This document shows positions 28,806 to 38,025 of a DNA stretch of 64,000 nt, one piece after another. Below the pieces are notes generated by a model that was not told the DNA's origin, searched no databases, and worked only from the letters and a program-made list of their open reading frames with translations. This stretch comes from Burkholderiaceae bacterium (GTDB taxonomy: Bacteria; Pseudomonadota; Gammaproteobacteria; Burkholderiales; Burkholderiaceae_C): positions 186,001 to 250,000 of the forward strand of contig CAJYPV010000027.1 in NCBI GenBank assembly GCA_913776825.1, written 5' to 3'. Made by a program: the position numbers and the translations under genes. Positions within the stretch are counted from its first letter, which is position 1, and each line of letters begins with the position of its first letter.

Positions 28806-29719
28806 GCCGCCTCGATATCCGCTCCAAGCCGCTGGCCGCGGCGCCGCACGGCGCGGCGGGCCTGCCCGAGCCGCTGGTGCTCGGCCGTGACCGCGGCCAT
28901 CCGTGGCTGCGTTATGCGGCGCTGATCGCCGTGGCGGTGGTGATGCTGTATCCGCTGCTGTGGCTGGTGGGCGCGTCGTTCAAGAGCAATGCGGAGATCT
29001 TCACCTCCGCCGGCTTCTGGCCGGACCGGCTGGATTTCAGCGCCTATGCCAAGGGCTGGAAGACCAGCACCGAATACACCTTCGCCACCTATTTCCTCAA
29101 CAGCTTCCTGATCACCATTCCGCGCATCATCGTCACCGTGATCTCCTGCGTGCTGGTGGCCTATGCGTTTGCCCGCTTCGAGTTCTGGGGCAAGAAGCTG
29201 CTGTTCAGCATCATGATCGCCACCATGATGCTGCCGCTGATCGTGCTGCGTCTGCCGCAGTACCTGGTGTTCCGCGAGATCGGCTGGCTGGATTCCTATC
29301 TGCCGCTGATCGTGCCCTCGGCCTTCGCCACCGACACCTTCTTCGTGTTCATGCTGGTGCAGTTCCTGCGCGGCATTCCGCGCGACATGGAAGAAGCGGC
29401 CCAGATCGACGGCTGCAATGCGCTGCAGCTGCTCTGGCACATCATCGTGCCGATGCTCAAGCCGGCCATCATTTCGGTGATCGTCTTCCAGTTCATCTGG
29501 ACCATGAATGACTTCATGGGGCCGCTGATCTATCTGGGCTCGGTCGAGAAATACCCCGTGTCGCTCGCGCTGAAGATGAGCATCGGCGCCACCGAGGAAG
29601 TCGAGTGGGCCAATGTGATCGCGATCTCGGTCGTGGCCCTGATTCCCTCGGTGCTGGTGTTCTTCGCGGCCCAGCGGCACTTCATCGAAGGGGCGACCTC
29701 CTCCGGCGTGAAGGGATGA
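28802..29719 (+). CDS. togN: Oligogalacturonide ABC transporter permease TogN
   Basis: The 305-residue MalG-type permease starts at the ATG at 28802, which overlaps the togM stop by 4 bases. The track's 413-residue frame begins inside togM out of frame and is not the gene. A short Pro/Ala-rich cytosolic N-terminus precedes the helices. The EAA loop is EEAAQIDGCNALQLLWHIIVPM. It is coupled to togM and forms the channel with it. Confidence 0.9.
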   Translation: MSRLDIRSKPLAAAPHGAAGLPEPLVLGRDRGHPWLRYAALIAVAVVMLYPLLWLVGASFKSNAEIFTSAGFWPDRLDFSAYAKGWKTSTEYTFATYFLNSFLITIPRIIVTVISCVLVAYAFARFEFWGKKLLFSIMIATMMLPLIVLRLPQYLVFREIGWLDSYLPLIVPSAFATDTFFVFMLVQFLRGIPRDMEEAAQIDGCNALQLLWHIIVPMLKPAIISVIVFQFIWTMNDFMGPLIYLGSVEKYPVSLALKMSIGATEEVEWANVIAISVVALIPSVLVFFAAQRHFIEGATSSGVKG

Positions 29720-29792
29720 CCGGCGCCCGTCGGGCCGCGGCCTGCACCGCGCGCCGGCCCGGCACGACCTCACAACAAGACTCGAGACAGCG

Positions 29793-30932
29793 ATGGCAAG
29801 ACTCAATCTGAACAAGGTCGAGAAGACCTATCCGAATGGCTTCAAGGCGGTCCACGGTGTCGACCTGGACATCAAGGACGGCGAGTTCATGGTGTTCGTC
29901 GGCCCGAGCGGCTGCGCCAAGTCCACGCTGCTGCGCATGATCGCCGGCCTGGAGAGCATCTCCGGCGGCGAGCTGCGCATCGGCGATCGCGTGGTCAATA
30001 CCCTGCCGCCCAAGCAGCGCGGCATCGCGATGGTGTTCCAGAACTACGCGCTCTATCCCCACATGAAGGTCTACGAGAACCTGGCCTTCGGACTGAAGCT
30101 GGCCGGCACGCCGAAGGCCGAGCTCGACCAGCGGGTGCGCCATGCGGCGCGGCTGCTGGAAATGGAGCATCTGCTGGAGCGCTATCCGAAGCAGCTGTCC
30201 GGTGGCCAGGCGCAGCGGGTCGCGGTGGGCCGCGCCATTGTCAAGAAGCCGGACGTGTTCCTGTTCGACGAGCCGTTGTCCAACCTGGATGCCAAGCTGC
30301 GCGCCGCGATGCGGGTGCGCCTGACCGAGCTGCACCGCACCCTGCGCGACAGCCAGCAGCCCGCCACCACCATCTACGTCACCCATGACCAGGTCGAAGC
30401 GATGACGATGGGCGAGCGCATCTGCGTGCTCAAGGAAGGCGTGATCCAGCAGGTGGACACCCCCACCGCGCTGTATGACCGGCCTGCCAACAGCTTCGTG
30501 GCCAGCTTCATCGGCTCGCCGGAAATGAACCTGCTGGATGCGCGGCTGCAGGCCACCGACAACGGCCTGTCGGTGCTGGTCGGCGGCGCCCGGCTGGCGC
30601 TGCCGGCCGACAAGGCCAGCCGGCTGGCGACCGTCCAGACGCTCGTGGATGGCGCGCTGCAACTGGGCCTGCGGCCCGAGCACATCGGCGTGCAGCCGCG
30701 CGCGCAGGGTGACAGCCAGCCCGTAGCCACCCGCCTGCGCTTTGCCGAGCACATGGGCTCGGAGCTGTATCTGCATGTCGAGATCGGCGATGCCCGCCTC
30801 ACCGCCCGCATCCCCGCGGAACAGGCCGGCGTGCTGCAGGGCCTGGACCGCGGCGACGCCATCACCCTGCATCTGCAGATGTCCGCCTGCCATCTCTTCG
30901 ATGCCAAGACCGGCATCAACCTGCTGACATGA
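29793..30932 (+). CDS. togA: Oligogalacturonide ABC transporter ATPase TogA, variant Walker A
   Basis: The 379-residue MalK-type ATPase has Walker A at 37-44 reading GPSGCAKS: the usual second Gly before Lys is Ala (codon gcc). The signature LSGGQAQR starts at 135, Walker B is VFLFDEP near 155-161, and the switch His is in VTHDQ. The C-terminal TOBE region has GLRPEH. It energises TogMN. The stop overlaps togB (ATGA). UgpC in this window has the normal GCGKS. Confidence 0.92.
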   Translation: MARLNLNKVEKTYPNGFKAVHGVDLDIKDGEFMVFVGPSGCAKSTLLRMIAGLESISGGELRIGDRVVNTLPPKQRGIAMVFQNYALYPHMKVYENLAFGLKLAGTPKAELDQRVRHAARLLEMEHLLERYPKQLSGGQAQRVAVGRAIVKKPDVFLFDEPLSNLDAKLRAAMRVRLTELHRTLRDSQQPATTIYVTHDQVEAMTMGERICVLKEGVIQQVDTPTALYDRPANSFVASFIGSPEMNLLDARLQATDNGLSVLVGGARLALPADKASRLATVQTLVDGALQLGLRPEHIGVQPRAQGDSQPVATRLRFAEHMGSELYLHVEIGDARLTARIPAEQAGVLQGLDRGDAITLHLQMSACHLFDAKTGINLLT

Positions 30933-32245
30933 GCAGCCGCCGCCGCTATCTGCTGGGCGCGGCCGCCTTGGGCGCGGCCTCGGTCGCGCCATCGCTGCTG
31001 CTGCATGCCGAAGAACGCGAGCCGGTGCTGCGCTTCGCCTGGTGGGGCGGGGCGGGGCGCCATGAAGCGACGCTCAAGGCCCTCGCGCTGTTCGAGCGCC
31101 GCCACGGCGTGCGGGTCAAGGCCGAATACATGGGCTTCAACGGCTACCTGGAGCGGCTCACCACGCAGATCGCGGGCGGCTCGGAGCCCGATGTCATGCA
31201 GATCAACTGGGCCTGGACGGCGATGTTCAGCAAGCGCGGCAACGGCTTCGCCGACCTGCGCCGTTTCGCCGGCCTGCTGGATCTGTCGCAGTTCGCTGCC
31301 GAGGACCTGGCTTATGGCGAGGTCGGCGGCAAGCTCAATGCGCTGCCGGTGTCGTTCAGCGCGCGGGTGATGCTCTGGAACCAGGCCGCCTTCGAACGCG
31401 CCGGCCTGGCCGTGCCCGGCACCTGGGATGAGCTCTTCGCCGCCGGACCCGCCTTCCGCCGCGCGCTGGGCGAGAACGCCTATCCGCTGGATGGCGAGCT
31501 CTACGACATGATGCTGCTGGCCCAGTCCTGGGTGCAGCAGCGCCATGGCATGGCCTATGTCGACCCCACGCAGCCGCGCGTCGCCATGACCCCGGCGGCC
31601 GCGCTGGACTGGGTGCGCATCTACCGCCGTCTGGTGGACGAGCATGTGGCCACGCCGCTGCCGCTGCGGGCCAGCCTGGGCGGTGCCGAGAAGCCCACCG
31701 AGCAGCAGCCTGATTGGGTGGTCGGTCGATGGGCCGGCAACTACACCTGGGATTCGGTGATCGCGCTGCGCTCATCGACCCTGGACAAGCAGCAGCGGCT
31801 GGTGCTGGGCGATTTCCCGACGCTGCCCGGCGCGCTGGACAGCGGCATGTTCGGTCGCCCCACCGTGATGTATGCCGTCAGCCGCCATGCGGAAAAGAAC
31901 GGCCGCGCCGAGATCGCGGCCCGTCTCGTCAATTTCCTGCTGACGGATCCGGAAGCGGCGGCCCTGCTGGGTCGCACCCGCGGGCTGCCGTCGGCGCGCG
32001 GTCCGTTCGAGCAACTGCGCGAGCAGCAGCGCGTGCCGCCGCTGGAACTGGCGGCGCACGACCAGATCCATGCGCAACGCGTGGCTGGACGGCTCAAGCG
32101 TCCCGCGCCGCTGTTCGAGCATGCCCGGCTGCACAAGTTCATGCGCGAGGTCTTCGAAACCGTGGCCTACCGCAAGACCAGCGATGAAGACGCGGCACGC
32201 CGCCTGGTGACCGAAGGCCAGGCGCTGCTGCAACGCATCAAGTGA
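30929..32245 (+). CDS. togB: Oligogalacturonide-binding protein TogB, Tat-type signal
   Basis: The 438-residue family 1 extracellular solute-binding protein overlaps togA by 4 bases. The N-terminus MSSRRRYLLGAAALG matches the twin-arginine consensus (SRRxxL) followed by a modest hydrophobic core, so Tat export is likely. The mature part starts EPVLRFAWWGG and contains GGSEPDVMQINWAW, where family members contact sugar. It is the last transporter gene, followed by ogl. Confidence 0.87.
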   Translation: MSSRRRYLLGAAALGAASVAPSLLLHAEEREPVLRFAWWGGAGRHEATLKALALFERRHGVRVKAEYMGFNGYLERLTTQIAGGSEPDVMQINWAWTAMFSKRGNGFADLRRFAGLLDLSQFAAEDLAYGEVGGKLNALPVSFSARVMLWNQAAFERAGLAVPGTWDELFAAGPAFRRALGENAYPLDGELYDMMLLAQSWVQQRHGMAYVDPTQPRVAMTPAAALDWVRIYRRLVDEHVATPLPLRASLGGAEKPTEQQPDWVVGRWAGNYTWDSVIALRSSTLDKQQRLVLGDFPTLPGALDSGMFGRPTVMYAVSRHAEKNGRAEIAARLVNFLLTDPEAAALLGRTRGLPSARGPFEQLREQQRVPPLELAAHDQIHAQRVAGRLKRPAPLFEHARLHKFMREVFETVAYRKTSDEDAARRLVTEGQALLQRIK

Positions 32246-32393
32246 TGTCCTGCCACCGCACCCTTTGCCTCACCGTCCTTGTCCGTCGGGATGACCGCCA
32301 CGATCGCCTCCATTGCCTTCATCGCTGCCAATGCCGCCATCGCGGGGATGGCGTCGTGTCGGCCCCGCCTCTGCCTCGAGTCTGAAAGCCACC

Positions 32394-33545
32394 ATGAAAG
32401 CCAACGAACGCCAACTCCGATTCGTCACCCGTGAAGATCCGGACACCGGCGCCCGGGTGACCCGCCTCACCCCGACCGACGTCACCTGCCATCGCAATTA
32501 CTTCTATCAGAAGTGCTTCACCAACGATGGCAGCCAGCTGATCTTCGGCGCCGAGTTCGGCCCGGGCCGCAGCTGGAACTATCACCTGCTGGATCTGAAG
32601 AGCCAGACCGCGACCCAGCTCACCGATCAGCCGGGCGAAAACACCTTTGGCGGCTTCCTCAGTCCCGATGACCGGCATCTTTACTTCGTGCGCGCCGAGC
32701 GTGAGCTGATCCGTCTGTCCATGCGGGATCTGAGCGAAGAGGTGGTCTATCGCGTGCCGGAAGGCTGGGTCGGCTACGGCACCTGGGTGGCCAACAGCGC
32801 GTGCACCCGCATGGTCGGCATCGAGATCGATGCGCGCGACTGGTTCCCGCTGAGCGACTGGCAGAAGTTCCACCAGATGTTCCATGCCAAGCCGCGCTGC
32901 CGCCTGATTCGCATCGATCTGGCGACCGGCGAGCGCGAGGTCATCCTGGAGCAGAAGGGCTGGCTGGGCCATCCGCAATATCGCCCGAACGACGACCACA
33001 CCGTGGCCTATTGCCATGAGGGTCCGCATGACCTGGTCGATGCGCGCATGTGGTTCATCAACGAAGACGGCACCAACATCCGCTGCGGCCGCCGCCATGA
33101 TCCGGGCGAGAGCTGCACCCATGAGTTCTGGGTGCCGGACGGCTCGGCCATGATCTATGTGTCCTATCTGAAGGGCCAGCGCGACCGCTGGATCTGCTCG
33201 CTCGATCCGGTCACGCTGGACTCGCGCCGCCTCACCCGCATGCCGCCGTGCTCCCATCTGATGAGCAATCAGGACGGCAGCCTGCTGATCGGCGACGGCT
33301 GCGATTCCCCCGCCGATGTGGCCGATGCCGGCGCGCATCAGATCCAGACCGATCCCTATCTCCATCTGTTCGACCTGAAGGCCGGCACCGAGCGCCGCGT
33401 CGCCCGCCACGACAGCAGCTGGAAGGTCTACAAAGGCAATCGCCAGGTCACGCATCCGCATCCGTCGTTCACGCCGGATGAGCGTCAGGTCTTGTTCAGC
33501 GCCGATGCCGAAGGCGAGCCGGCGCTCTACCTGGCGGATCTGTGA
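32394..33545 (+). CDS. ogl: Oligogalacturonate lyase (PL22)
   Basis: The protein has 383 residues from the ATG at 32394, close to the 388 of Dickeya Ogl; the track's earlier start lacks support. It is a seven-bladed propeller enzyme without signal peptide, so it is cytosolic. Conserved stretches are TCHRNYFYQKCFTNDG, GHPQYRPND and ESCTHEFWVPDG, which hold the metal-binding His/Gln set of PL22. It cuts digalacturonate and unsaturated digalacturonate to monomers. Its stop overlaps the next start by 1 base (TGATG). Confidence 0.95.
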   Translation: MKANERQLRFVTREDPDTGARVTRLTPTDVTCHRNYFYQKCFTNDGSQLIFGAEFGPGRSWNYHLLDLKSQTATQLTDQPGENTFGGFLSPDDRHLYFVRAERELIRLSMRDLSEEVVYRVPEGWVGYGTWVANSACTRMVGIEIDARDWFPLSDWQKFHQMFHAKPRCRLIRIDLATGEREVILEQKGWLGHPQYRPNDDHTVAYCHEGPHDLVDARMWFINEDGTNIRCGRRHDPGESCTHEFWVPDGSAMIYVSYLKGQRDRWICSLDPVTLDSRRLTRMPPCSHLMSNQDGSLLIGDGCDSPADVADAGAHQIQTDPYLHLFDLKAGTERRVARHDSSWKVYKGNRQVTHPHPSFTPDERQVLFSADAEGEPALYLADL

Positions 33546-36025
33546 TGCGTGCGCGCAGCCTGGCCCACGCGCTGACGACCGCGATGATGGCGATCACCCT
33601 CGGCGGCGCGACATCGATGGCAACGGCGGCATCAGCCTCTGCCTCTGACGCCGCGTCGGGCCAGCCGATGCCGGCGTCGTCCGCCGTGTCCAGCGCCGCG
33701 TCGTCCTCGGTGGCCGCAGCGGCGGCGATGGCGACGTCTGCCGCGTCCTCCCGACCGCAACTGGACGCGGCGTCGGCGGCCCGCATGGAGCTGGCCGACT
33801 ACCTCGGTGACTGGCAACCGCCGCCGCTGGCCGATCCCTCGCGCTGGACGCCGGATGCCGTGATCGCCGCCGACGGCAGTGGCACCCATCGCAGCGTTCA
33901 GGCCGCGCTGGACAGCTTGCCCGCGCGCGGGACCGACGCACGGCGCCGCTATCTGCTGATCAAGCCGGGCACCTATCGCGAGGTCGTCTGCGTGCGCAAC
34001 AAGGTGCCGTTCACGCTGTACGGGGTGGGCGATCCGTCGGCGGTGGTGATCGTCGAGGGGCGCTACAACGCCTTGCCCAAGGCACGCGACGAGGCCGCCC
34101 AACCCTGCATCCCGGCGACCGGCAGCGAGATCCACGGCACGGCCGGCAGCACCAGCGTCGCGCTGTTCAGCGACGACATCCAGCTCACCGGCCTCACCAT
34201 CGCCAATGACGCGATGGACCGGGTGCGCGGTGGCCAGGGCTATCCATCAGGTGTGTCGGAAAGCGGCGGCGCGCAAGCGGTCGCCCTGATGACGGCGGGC
34301 GATCGGATCCAGATCGAGAACGTCCGCCTGCTTGGCCATCAGGACACCTTCTTCGCCGAGGTCGCCAATGGCGGGCGCGCCACCCGGGTGCTGGTGCGCC
34401 GCAGCGAGATCCGCGGGGATGTCGACTTCATCTTCGGCGCCGCCACGCTGGTGATCGACGACAGCCTCATCGTCAGTCGCGCCGGCCGTCGCGTGGCGGG
34501 TCACGGCGGCCATGTGCTGGCGCCCAGCACCCGCGACTTCCAGCCGCATGGCTTCCTGGTGCGCCGCAGCCGTTTGCTGGCCGAGCCCGGCGTCGCACCC
34601 GGCAGCATCAGCCTGGGTCGGGCCTGGGACCACGGTGTGGCCGCAGGCACCTGGCGCCGCACCCGCGACGTGCCCAATGGTCAGGCGCTGATCCGCGACA
34701 GCCTGCTGGGGCCGCATCTGACGGGATGGTCGGCGTCGACCTCGCGCCGACCGTTTGCCGCGCACGGCGACGCGGCCAACCGCTTCAGCGAGTACCGCAA
34801 CAACGCCTTGCCCGCCGCCGCCTATGAGGCGCTGGGCGAAGGCGATGGCTGGGGCTCGGTGGACGGCGGCACGCAGGGCGGTGCCGCCGCGCGCCCGGAA
34901 CAGGTGCTGGCGATCCGCAGCCGGGCCGATCTGGACGCGGCCTTCGCCCTCGGCGACACGCCCAAGATCCTGGCGCTGATGACGCGCATCGATCTGGCCG
35001 CCGATGCGACCGGCCGCCGTCTCACCGCAGCGGACTTCCGCGATCCCGCCTTCGACTTCGAAGCCTTCGTGCGCGACTACGACCCCGCTCGCTGGGGCCG
35101 TGAAGCGCCCGCCGGCCCGCAGGAAGAGGCGCGTCGCGCTTCCGCCAGACGGCAGGCGGTGCAGGTGGTGGCGCGTGTGCCGTCGCGCACCACGCTGATC
35201 GGCGTCACGCCGGACGCCGGCTTCGAGGGCGGCATGCTGCTGCTGGAGAAGGTCGATCAGGTCATCCTGCGCAACCTGCGTTTCGCCGATGCCTACGACC
35301 ATTTCCCCGCCTGGGACCCGCAGGACAACGGCCACGGCGAATGGAACTCCGATTACGACACCGTCTCGCTGCGCCAGGCGCGCCGGGTGTGGATCGATCA
35401 CTGCAGCTTCGACGACGGCGATCGGCCCGACCAGCAGGAGCCGGTCGCGCTGGGCCAGCGTCTGCAGCGCCATGACGGCCTGCTCGACATCACCCGCCAG
35501 TCCGACCTCGTCACCGTGTCCTGGAATGTCTTTCGTCGTCACGACAAGACCATGCTGATAGGCGGCAGCGACCGCCATGAGGACGATGCCCGCCATCTGC
35601 GGGTCACGCTGCACCACAACCTGTGGGACGAGGTGAAGGAGCGCACGCCGCGGGTGCGCTTCGGCCGGGTGCATGTGGCCAACAACCTGTTCGTGGCGCG
35701 CGGCGATGTCGCGTATGCCTACGGCTATTCGCTGGGCGTGGGCCTGAAGTCCCAACTGCTGAGCGAAGCCAATGTCTGGGAGGCCGATGCCGGCATCGGC
35801 GCGAACCGGCTGGTGCGACTGCTCAAGGGCGATCGCTTCGAAGACCGCGGCTCCTGGCTGAACGGCGCGCCGGTCGATCTGGTCAGCGCTCTGCGAACCG
35901 CGAATCCGCAGGTCGCCCTGTCGGACACCGTCGGTTGGACACCGCCCTACCGTCTGTCCCTGGACCCGGTTTCTGCGGTGGCGACGCGGGTCCGCGAGGG
36001 TGCGGGCGCGGGGCGGCTGTGGTGA
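33545..36025 (+). CDS. Secreted pectin methylesterase-pectate lyase fusion (CE8-PL1)
   Basis: The 826-residue protein starts at the ATG at 33545. A signal peptide (about 1-30) and an Ala/Ser-rich linker (about 30-80) lead to a CE8 domain (about 95-440). This has LLGHQDTFFAEV (catalytic Gln-Asp) and GDVDFIFGAATLVIDD (second Asp). A PL1 domain (about 455-815) follows, with WNSDYDTVSLRQARRVWIDH, TVSWNVFRRHDKTMLIGG and the catalytic-Arg region KERTPRVRFGRVHVANN. It would de-esterify pectin and cleave the resulting polygalacturonate by beta-elimination. It is the last catalytic gene of the pectin operon and is coupled to ogl. Confidence 0.9.
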   Translation: MRARSLAHALTTAMMAITLGGATSMATAASASASDAASGQPMPASSAVSSAASSSVAAAAAMATSAASSRPQLDAASAARMELADYLGDWQPPPLADPSRWTPDAVIAADGSGTHRSVQAALDSLPARGTDARRRYLLIKPGTYREVVCVRNKVPFTLYGVGDPSAVVIVEGRYNALPKARDEAAQPCIPATGSEIHGTAGSTSVALFSDDIQLTGLTIANDAMDRVRGGQGYPSGVSESGGAQAVALMTAGDRIQIENVRLLGHQDTFFAEVANGGRATRVLVRRSEIRGDVDFIFGAATLVIDDSLIVSRAGRRVAGHGGHVLAPSTRDFQPHGFLVRRSRLLAEPGVAPGSISLGRAWDHGVAAGTWRRTRDVPNGQALIRDSLLGPHLTGWSASTSRRPFAAHGDAANRFSEYRNNALPAAAYEALGEGDGWGSVDGGTQGGAAARPEQVLAIRSRADLDAAFALGDTPKILALMTRIDLAADATGRRLTAADFRDPAFDFEAFVRDYDPARWGREAPAGPQEEARRASARRQAVQVVARVPSRTTLIGVTPDAGFEGGMLLLEKVDQVILRNLRFADAYDHFPAWDPQDNGHGEWNSDYDTVSLRQARRVWIDHCSFDDGDRPDQQEPVALGQRLQRHDGLLDITRQSDLVTVSWNVFRRHDKTMLIGGSDRHEDDARHLRVTLHHNLWDEVKERTPRVRFGRVHVANNLFVARGDVAYAYGYSLGVGLKSQLLSEANVWEADAGIGANRLVRLLKGDRFEDRGSWLNGAPVDLVSALRTANPQVALSDTVGWTPPYRLSLDPVSAVATRVREGAGAGRLW

Positions 36026-36108
36026 AATTCCTTCCTTGACGGCGCGACGGCTTCCGGCGGTCGCGCCATACTTCTTCCGCACTTCCCGCATACCGAGAAC
36101 ACGAGCGC

Positions 36109-36921
36109 ATGGACGACGAATCGATCGATGGCAAACAGCAGCCGGAATCCGTGGCGGCGGTGCTCAAGGTGTTTGCCATCCTGCAGGCGCTGTCGGAGCG
36201 CAGTGATACCGGGATCTCGGAGTTGTCGGTGCGGCTGGCCATGCCCAAGGCCACCGTCTACCGGTTCCTCCAGACGATGAAGACGCTGGGCTATGTGCGC
36301 CAGGAAGCCGACAGCGAACGCTACGGCCTGGCGATGAAGACCTTCGAGCTCGGCGCCAAGGCGCTGCAATATCCCGATCTGGTCGAACTGGCCAAGCACC
36401 ACATGCAGATGCTGGCCGATGTGACCGGCGAGACGGTGCATCTGGGCACGCTGATCGACAGCGAAATCATCTATGTGCACAAGGTCGATTCGCGCCACAT
36501 GCTCGGCATGTATTCGCGGGTGGGCCGCCGGGCGCCGCTGCATTGCACGGCGATCGGCAAGGTGCTGATGGCCTGGGAGCATCCGGAGCGTCGTCAACGC
36601 ATCCTGGCCGATGCCGAGCTGCGGCGCTTCCGCGACAAGACCATCACCGACCTCGGCGAGTTCGAGCTGGAGCTGCAACGGGTCAAGGCCCAGGGCTTCG
36701 GCGAGGACCGCGAGGAATTCGATGACCACATCCGCTGCCTGGGCGTGCCGATCTTCGATCGGCTCGGCCATCCGGTGGCCGGCATGAGCATCAGCTTCCC
36801 GACCTTCCGCTACGACGAAGCCAAGGCGCCCGAGGTGGTTGCTGCCTTGCAGGCCGCCAGCCGCGACATCTCCGAGAAGCTCGGCTGCTTCCACTTCCCG
36901 CTGGACGACCGGCCCGCCTGA
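36109..36921 (+). CDS. kdgR: IclR-family repressor of pectin catabolism
   Basis: The 270-residue protein aligns along its length with E. coli KdgR: PESVAAVLKVFAILQALSER, then ATVYRFLQTMKTLGYV in the HTH, then YSRVGRRAPLHCTAIGKVLM and GMSISFPT in the effector domain. KdgR represses pectin and uronate genes and is released by 2-keto-3-deoxygluconate. It closes the pectin cluster, 83 bases after the CE8-PL1 gene. Its likely target is the box at 25858. Confidence 0.93.
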   Translation: MDDESIDGKQQPESVAAVLKVFAILQALSERSDTGISELSVRLAMPKATVYRFLQTMKTLGYVRQEADSERYGLAMKTFELGAKALQYPDLVELAKHHMQMLADVTGETVHLGTLIDSEIIYVHKVDSRHMLGMYSRVGRRAPLHCTAIGKVLMAWEHPERRQRILADAELRRFRDKTITDLGEFELELQRVKAQGFGEDREEFDDHIRCLGVPIFDRLGHPVAGMSISFPTFRYDEAKAPEVVAALQAASRDISEKLGCFHFPLDDRPA

Positions 36922-37272
36922 GCGTGAGGGCCGCGCGGCGCGTTCGAAGCGCCTGACGGGGCCGTCGATCTGAAGACCGTCGATCTCATCGAGCCGATCA
37001 ACGGGATCCAGCGCCCGTCATCGCAGCCACGATGAGCGCATCGATCGACCGCGCCAGCGCGACACCGCCACGCCCGTGGTGCGCATGCCAGAATGTTGTC
37101 GTACAACCTGCTGGCGTCGTGGCCCATGAGGTCGTCGCCAAGGCGCCTTCGCAGTGCCGCTGCGCGCCGTCAGCGTTTTCCTTGAACTCCGGTCTCCGGG
37201 CCGGACCTCGTCCCCGGCGGCCATCGTGCCGCTTTCTGATCCTGTGATCGTCGTGATGTCTGTGGTCTTGCC
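36922..37272. other. kdgR-GntR intergenic region
   Basis: The 351 bases have no supported gene. The palindrome GTTGTCGTACAAC at 37095 is the only clear element. Confidence 0.5.
37095..37107. promoter_or_regulatory. GntR/FCD-type palindrome upstream of the GntR gene
   Basis: GTTGT-CGT-ACAAC is a perfect palindrome of the TnGTnnnACnA type bound by FadR-subfamily regulators. It lies about 166 bases before the GntR gene and is likely its autoregulatory site. Confidence 0.5.
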
Positions 37273-38025
37273 ATGAGCGTGTCTCCCGCCCCTCGTCGTC
37301 CCCGCAACCTGGCGTTGGGCCTGGTCGAGGCCTTGGGCGAGCGCATCCGCAGCGGCGTGCTCGCCGCGGGCGACAAGCTGCCGACCGAGGCCGCGATCAT
37401 GGGTGAGTTCGATGTCAGCCGCACCGTGGTGCGGGAGGCCATCTCCAAGCTGCAGGCGTCGGGGCTGGTCGAGACCCGTCATGGCATCGGCACCTTCGTG
37501 TTGGGGTTGGGGGAGGGCGGGGCGTTCCGGATCTCCGCCGACCAGATGGCCACGCTGCATGACGTGGTGTCGGTGCTGGAGTTGCGCATCGGCCTGGAGA
37601 CCGAGGCCGCCGCGCTCGCCGCGCAGCGGCGCACCGATGCGCAGCTGGCGCAGATGCGCGAGGCGCTGGCCGCCTTCGCCGCAGCGGCGGATGCCGGCCG
37701 GGATGCGGTGGCGGCGGATTTCCAGTTCCATCTGGAGATCGCGCGAGCCACCGGCAATCCGCATTTCGAGCAGCTGATGAGCACGCTGGGCGCGCCCAGC
37801 ATTCCGCGCGCACGACTGCCCAGCCTGGCCGCCGCTGGTGCCGATGATCCGGTGGCGCAGCGTGACTATCTGCGCCGCGTCAATGCCGAGCATGAAAGCA
37901 TCCTGGATGCGATCGCCGCCGGCGATGGCGAAGCCGCCCGCGCGGCCATGCGCACCCATCTGGCCAACAGCCGCGAGCGGCGTCGCCGCGCCGCCCTGTC
38001 GCTGCAAGGTCGTGAGACGGCCTGA
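37273..38025 (+). CDS. GntR-family (FadR/FCD) transcriptional regulator
   Basis: The 250-residue protein has an N-terminal winged HTH (about 10-75) with GDKLPTEAAIMGEFDVSRTV, VREAISKLQASGLVETRHGI and GTFV. The FCD domain follows with the metal-binding pattern seen as FQFHLEIARATGNPHF and RVNAEHESILDAIAAGD. Such regulators respond to sugar acids. Lying between the pectin cluster and the glucarate operon, it is a good candidate for controlling the latter. The effector is not known. Confidence 0.88.
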   Translation: MSVSPAPRRPRNLALGLVEALGERIRSGVLAAGDKLPTEAAIMGEFDVSRTVVREAISKLQASGLVETRHGIGTFVLGLGEGGAFRISADQMATLHDVVSVLELRIGLETEAAALAAQRRTDAQLAQMREALAAFAAAADAGRDAVAADFQFHLEIARATGNPHFEQLMSTLGAPSIPRARLPSLAAAGADDPVAQRDYLRRVNAEHESILDAIAAGDGEAARAAMRTHLANSRERRRRAALSLQGRETA

